Shown one piece after another: positions 59,490-64,000 of a stretch of 64,000 nt of DNA. Below the pieces are notes generated by a model. The model made no database searches, was not told where the DNA came from, and was given only the letters and a program-made list of their open reading frames with translations. The stretch is taken from assembly GCF_000171615.1 (NCBI RefSeq), contig NZ_ABFU01000037.3:47151-111150 (forward strand). Reading direction: 5' to 3'. Numbering within the stretch: position 1 is the stretch's first letter; every line of letters begins with the position of its first letter. The stretch comes from Bacillus coahuilensis m4-4 (GTDB lineage Bacteria > Bacillota > Bacilli > Bacillales > Bacillaceae_K). Position numbers and translations under genes: made by a program.

Positions 59490-62105
59490 TCAATCATCTT
59501 CACGAACGGCATCTGAGGATGCTGGTTGATCTTCTCCATCTTCAGGTTCTTCATTATCCTCTGACTCTTCGTCGTCGTTATTCTCGTCACCATTGTCGTT
59601 CTCATCATCGTTGTCGTTTTCATTACCTTCATCGTCGCCATTCTCATTTTCCGGCTCCTCTTCAACTGGAGGTAATATTTCATCTACTAATGAATCTTCG
59701 GGTTCTTCCAATTCGGGTATGTCAATGGAGACAGTGACGGCTTCACTTTCTTCATCATCGCGTATAGCTTTTAGTGTAAACTGATAGGTTTGCCCAGGAA
59801 TTGCATTTTCAATTGTAGCCTGTAGCTTGTCAGTTGTAGCTAATTCAGTAGGAGTATTATTACCACTCGCTCCAGATAATACAAATTGAACTCCATCAAC
59901 ATCATCAGGGTAACTCCAATTTAATTGAATGGCTAAATTATCAGGAACATATTCAGCACTAAATCCAGCGGGTGCTTCAAGTTTATCAAATTGCTCTGTA
60001 AACTTTTTTTGGTTCTGTTCCTTTTACAAACAATTCGTACGTAATTTGATTTTCCGGTGTGAAGTCACTTGGAAGTGCAGCAGGGTTGCTTCCTATTTCA
60101 ACAGGTGATTCAACAACAGATCCTGGTTTTTCAAAGTCACTTGTAGCAGTTCGTTCAGATAGATAGGTCATAATGTATTTGAACATTTGTTTTGAAATAC
60201 CTTGGTCGTCCTTTGTTAAATAGTTCTTTCGTTCATCAAATCCTACCCAAATGGATGCTGTGTAATTGGTAGAATAACCAACAAACCAAGAATCTGGTGC
60301 GGCTCCGCTTGGAATGCCGTAATTTGATTTTTCATCACTAGAGTAATTAGTTGTTCCAGATTTACCAGCTAAAGGTACGCCAGAAACAGCAGCAGATGTG
60401 CCTGTTCCATAGTTGATTACATCCTTTAACATATCCGTTATCATATAGGCTGTATAATCTTTCATGGCAATTACTGGTTCTGGACGCAGATCAATAGAAG
60501 TACCATCAGCTAGTTCAACACGAACTACTGTATACGGTTCATTATATATTCCACCATTTCCAAATGCAGCATAGGCTCCTGCCATGGACATCGGATCTTC
60601 ACCTTTGACCCCACCAATGGCAGCAGCTGAAGGTAAGTCTTCCCCAAAATCAAGGCCTAATTTCTTTACAAATTCTTTAGCTGTGCCTTTTCCGACGGTT
60701 TCAAGTGTCTTTACAGCTGGTACATTTCGAGAATCTTGAAGAGCATATCGGATGCTCATTTGACCTTTAAAACGACCATCGTAATTATTGACAGGAATAT
60801 CTGTACCTTCGTAATTATATGGTTCATCGACAATTTGCTCATAGGTTGACCATTTTAATTCTTCAATAGCAGGAGCATAGTCAAGAAGAGGTTTAATGGC
60901 TGAACCATTTTGACGTTCTATTTCTGTTGCGCGGTTTAATAGTCGCTCTCCTTCTTGATTCCTGCCACCACCAATGGCTCTAACAGCACCACTTGTTGTA
61001 TCTAGTACTGTAATTCCTGCTTGTAGCTTATCAGGAACGATTGTTGCATTGTCGCCACTTCGTAGATAATTTTCATAATTTATCACTTCGTTTGTATCCA
61101 ATACTTTATTAACGTAATTTTGCGCGTTTGTATCTAACGTGGTATAGATGGTTAACCCATCTGTTGCAACATCTAAATCCGTTTTCCGCTCGATTTCATC
61201 AATGACAGCATCAATAAAGGCGTTATAATTAGGTTTATCGCTCTCAACTATCTCTGGATTTTAGAAAGAGTTTCATCAATTGGTATTTCTTTTGCCTGAT
61301 TAAATGTTTCTTCCGTTACCATGCCTTGTTCTTTCATTAAACTAAGAACAATGTTTCTGCGATCCATAGCTTTTTCAGGGTTCTTAAAAGGTTCGTAATT
61401 ATTTGGACTTTGAGGCATCCCTGCTAACTGTGCTGCTTCATGTAATTCTAGTTCACTAATATCTTTACCGTAATAATATTCTGCAGCAGTACCTAATCCG
61501 TATATGCTACCACCCATATAAATCTTATTTGCGTACATCTCAAAAATTTGTTCTTTTGAGTATTTTTGTTCTAATTGAATCGAAATCCACGCTTCTTGAG
61601 CTTTACGCTCTAGTGTTTTATCGCTAGATAAGAAAAAGTTCTTAACTACTTGCTGAGTTATAGTTGAAGCCCCCTGAGAACCGAAGCCATCTGTAAAGTT
61701 TGCAATAACCGCTCCGCCTAATCGAATAGGATCAATTCCATTATGTTCAAAAAATCGAGCATCCTCGGTTGCAATAATAGCATCAATCATGACTTGTGGG
61801 ATTTCATTATATTCAACGTAAATTCTATTTTCGGCACCCCAACGTTGAATTTCTTGCCCTTCCATGTCTAGGAAAGTAGTAGAACTAATAATATTCAATG
61901 ATTCTTCATCAAGAGAAGGAGCTTTACTTACATAATAAGCAAATAATCCAACTCCAGTAGTAAAACCTATTAGCCCTAAAATAAATACAACTAAGATCAC
62001 TTTTTTAAAGAGTGATCCTTTTGCTTTTTTGGGCGCTTTTTTACTTTTTGATTGTTGTTGGATAGCTTTACGTCTTTCTTCACGTGTTTGATATTTATCA
62101 GCCAT
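59490..62105 (-). CDS. ponA: Class A penicillin-binding protein 1A/1B, two frameshifts
   Basis: Bifunctional peptidoglycan synthase. It has a basic cytoplasmic N-terminus, one membrane helix (residues about 33-56), a glycosyltransferase domain with EDARFFEHNGID and GASTITQQVVKNFF, and a transpeptidase domain with GSAIKP (SxxK), SRN and KSGTTN. A fibronectin III-like domain follows, then an Asp/Glu/Asn-rich tail of about 65 residues. One A is missing at about 61260 (restores SKNPEIVESDKPNYNAF) and one A too many lies in the A7 run at about 60004-60010 (restores EPKKFTEQFDKLEAPAGFS). The corrected length is about 871 residues. It is transcribed after recU. Confidence 0.95.
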
Positions 62106-62144
62106 AACAAGATGACCTCACTTTCTTACAAAAAATAGAAGTAT

Positions 62145-62755
62145 TTATACTAGATGTTTTTCCACGATATCTAAATAGTCTAACCTTGGAAAGTATTGAA
62201 GTGGAATGGTAAATGCATGATCGTCTAACTCTTTTTTTGAAATAGATTTTCTTCCGCCTTGTTCCATACGCGTCCAAAAGGAATATAAAACAGTAAAAGG
62301 TAATAAGAAGACTTCCTCGGTTGAAGAGAATCGAATGATGACAAACGCAATCCCATGTTGATCGACAACTCTTTTCATATGGTCGATTTGGTGTGTATGA
62401 AAATTAGATAGAGGAAACGATGTAGAGCTTTTCGTTTCTTTTGCTTCAAAGTCTAGGTACTTCCCATTATATACCCCATTATAATCAGTAGTAGATGCTT
62501 GTTTAAAATAAGCTTCTTTAATAACTGCTGCACTTCTTTTTGGGTAGTCAACCTTTACAATTTGTACAGGGGTTGGTTTCTTATGTATGACCGCTCTACC
62601 TGTTTCTAAGTAAAATGTATTGGTTTCGTTTAAATCCTCTTCTAGCGTCATGCCTCGGTTGCTATAAGAGATGGAGGATTTTGAATCTACCTTTTTAGAG
62701 ACTTTATTATCTTTATTGTTTGTAAATTTTTCCCATTAGGGTAATGGAATGTCAA
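62145..62755 (-). CDS. recU: Holliday junction resolvase RecU, one frameshift
   Basis: Resolves Holliday junctions in recombination and chromosome segregation. It starts (TTG at 62755) with TFHYPNGKK and contains [15 protein letters not shown] and the nuclease core [18 protein letters not shown] with catalytic Asp/Glu/Lys. One A is missing in the A5 run at about 62727-62731 (restores [16 protein letters not shown]). The corrected length is about 203 residues. GAGAGGTGAT precedes the TTG. recU and ponA form an operon, as in B. subtilis. Confidence 0.94.
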
Positions 62756-62868
62756 ACTATCACCTCTCAAACTACACATTATTCTAACAGAATGTACTTG
62801 AAAATGTTCGAATAAATTTTATCATTTCACGACAACATAAAGGAATAATGACTAAAGAAGGCGATTTG

Positions 62869-63851
62869 ATGAATGAATTTGCACGTTTTCATGGTTTTTT
62901 ACATAATATCTCTTCTTTAGAAGAAGAGATGATACCTCAAATTGAGTATTTAACAATGAAGTGGAATCTTGATAATATATCAAGAACCAAAGCTTATCAA
63001 CTATTCTTTTCTGCTTTTCCAGAGGTACATTGGTCTTTCTTAGCTAGTATGGTTTCAAGGAACGCAGGGTGGAACATGACAGATCTTGAGGGTTCTGTAT
63101 TTTCTAAGCTTCTTTCAAGTAAACATCGACAAGAGCTTTTTAGCACGTACGAAAGGGCGAACTGGCATATCTTTCATGATGCGTTCCCACAATTATTACT
63201 ATATGAGTATTCGACGAAACTACAATGTGAAAAGTTTCATTTATTAAAAAAATTTAATGTTTCCAGCTATATGGAGGATGAGTGGAACTATTTTTATAAA
63301 CATAAGGATAAAGAACGATTAGTCAATAGTCTCATTATTAATGAACAAAATTTAATACAACACCCACTTATACAACATCCTTACTATAAAAAAATATTTT
63401 TGGAAGCTTTTTGTTCTTATTTCAAGATTGGTTTCACTTTAGTACGGTGATTTTTCCAACGCTGCATGGTAAATTATATGGCTATACGGTCCGAGATTTT
63501 ACCAATCTTTCAAAACGAATAGAATTAGGGAAGAAATTGTATAGCATTTTGTTTCACAAGGATTTGCATGAGCATTTTTTACAATTTAGTAGAAGAGAGG
63601 AGCATTCAGGGTCAAGATGGGACTACGAAAAATATATCGGATGTAAAACATCTGTATCCCCCATTTTACGCTTAACATTTCCTATTGTAAGTCATCATAT
63701 CCATACCCAACCTGACTGGTCTAAAAACTCTAAGATTAAGAAAGCCTGGGTTCAACCTGTCAACCCTGTAGAACACCCTGAATTAACCGATTGGTTCATT
63801 CGTAAAAGAAAGGAGTTATTGATTGCTTCATTATTGTTTTCAACTAAATAG
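62869..63851 (+). CDS. yppC: DUF2515 family protein (YppC-like), one frameshift
   Basis: A soluble protein of about 327 residues after repair. It contains NISRTKAYQLFFSAFPEVHWSFLA and SRNAGWNMTDLEG, characteristic of DUF2515, and ends ADWSKNSKIKKAW-like (QPDWSKNSKIKKAWVQPV). One T is missing in the T5 run at about 63408-63412 (restores EAFLFLFQDWFHFSTVIFP). ATG at 62869 has GAAGGCG upstream. It is divergent from recU, as is yppC in B. subtilis. The function is unknown. Confidence 0.86.
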
Positions 63852-63880
63852 TAAAGGTATAAGAGTAAGTACTAGAAAGA

Positions 63881-63940
63881 AGAGGCTGACTCAAAAGATC
63901 GTTTAAAGACGATTTTTTTGAGTCACCTCTTTTTTTATTT
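63881..63940 (+). terminator. Intrinsic terminator after yppC
   Basis: AAAGAAGAGG, GACTCAAAA and matching arms (TTTTGAGTC, CCTCTTT) form a long two-part stem followed by a T run. Confidence 0.82.
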
Positions 63941-64000
63941 TAGAAATTTTACATCTATTCATTTTGACAGGTTGATTCTCGCTGTAGGTGCGAAAATCCC

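Noticed and set aside
59447..59737. Plus-strand frame rich in His and Arg opposite the ponA tail
   Set aside because: It is the complement of the Asp/Glu-rich repeat codons of ponA and shows only their compositional echo.

Overview
The window is chromosomal DNA of an endospore-forming, low-GC Gram-positive bacterium of the Bacillaceae. Gene order follows the Bacillus subtilis ypbH-to-recU region almost gene for gene (mecB, ypdA, prsW, sleB-ypeB, cmk, ypfD, fni, der-gpsA, spoIVA, hbs, folE-mtrB, hepS-menG-hepT, ndk, cheR, aro genes, qcrABC, ypjA-dapB-mgsA-bshB1-bshA-cca-birA, panBCD, dinG, ypmAB-aspB-asnS-dnaD-nth-ypoC, ponA-recU). The spore genes sleB, ypeB, spoIVA, ypjB and the YIEGIA pair show that it sporulates. 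The genus cannot be fixed from the window alone. I saw no tRNA, rRNA, CRISPR array, prophage or insertion-sequence transposase.

Layout. 0.1-4.8 kb: a B12-binding MerR regulator of the CarH/LitR light-sensor type, a MecA-type adaptor, bacillithiol-disulfide reductase YpdA, L-asparaginase and protease PrsW. 4.8-12 kb: spore germination pair sleB-ypeB, PilZ protein YpfA, cmk-plsC-ypfD, type 2 IPP isomerase. 12-20 kb: small ypzI, yphA, YIEGIA and its partner, der, gpsA, a 0.9 kb repeat-bearing gap, yphE, yphF and spoIVA. 20-26.6 kb: hbs, folE, mtrB (TRAP), the menaquinone operon hepS-menG-hepT, ndk, a nucleoside deoxyribosyltransferase-like gene and cheR. 26.7-33 kb: aroC-aroB-aroH-hisC-tyrA-aroA, with no trp genes between aroH and hisC. 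33-41.8 kb: an amidohydrolase-like gene without catalytic histidines, ypiA/B/F, the menaquinol:cytochrome c reductase operon qcrABC, ypjA, ypjB, a membrane Zn-protease and a YitT-family gene. 41.9-50 kb: mazG-like, dapB, mgsA, bacillithiol synthesis bshB1-bshA, cca, birA, a structured leader and panBCD. 50-64 kb: dinG, a secreted metallo-beta-lactamase-fold protein without metal ligands, ypmA, ypmB, aspB, asnS, dnaD, nth, ypoC, convergent ponA and recU, and a DUF2515 gene.

The most conspicuous property is about 44 apparent single-base frame changes in about 36 genes, many of them normally essential (der, gpsA, asnS, cca, birA, aroC and others). Nearly all lie in or next to short A or T homopolymers, and the protein is fully conserved on both sides. 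This is what uncorrected indel errors in a long-read or pyrosequencing assembly look like, not real gene decay. I therefore give each such gene as one CDS over its full extent and state where the frame changes.

Beyond the standard backbone, the points most worth following are the probable B12 photoreceptor, the two probably inactive enzyme-fold proteins, the terminator-ended leader before panB, TRAP without trp genes in the supraoperon, and three degenerate copies of Bacillaceae dispersed repeats.
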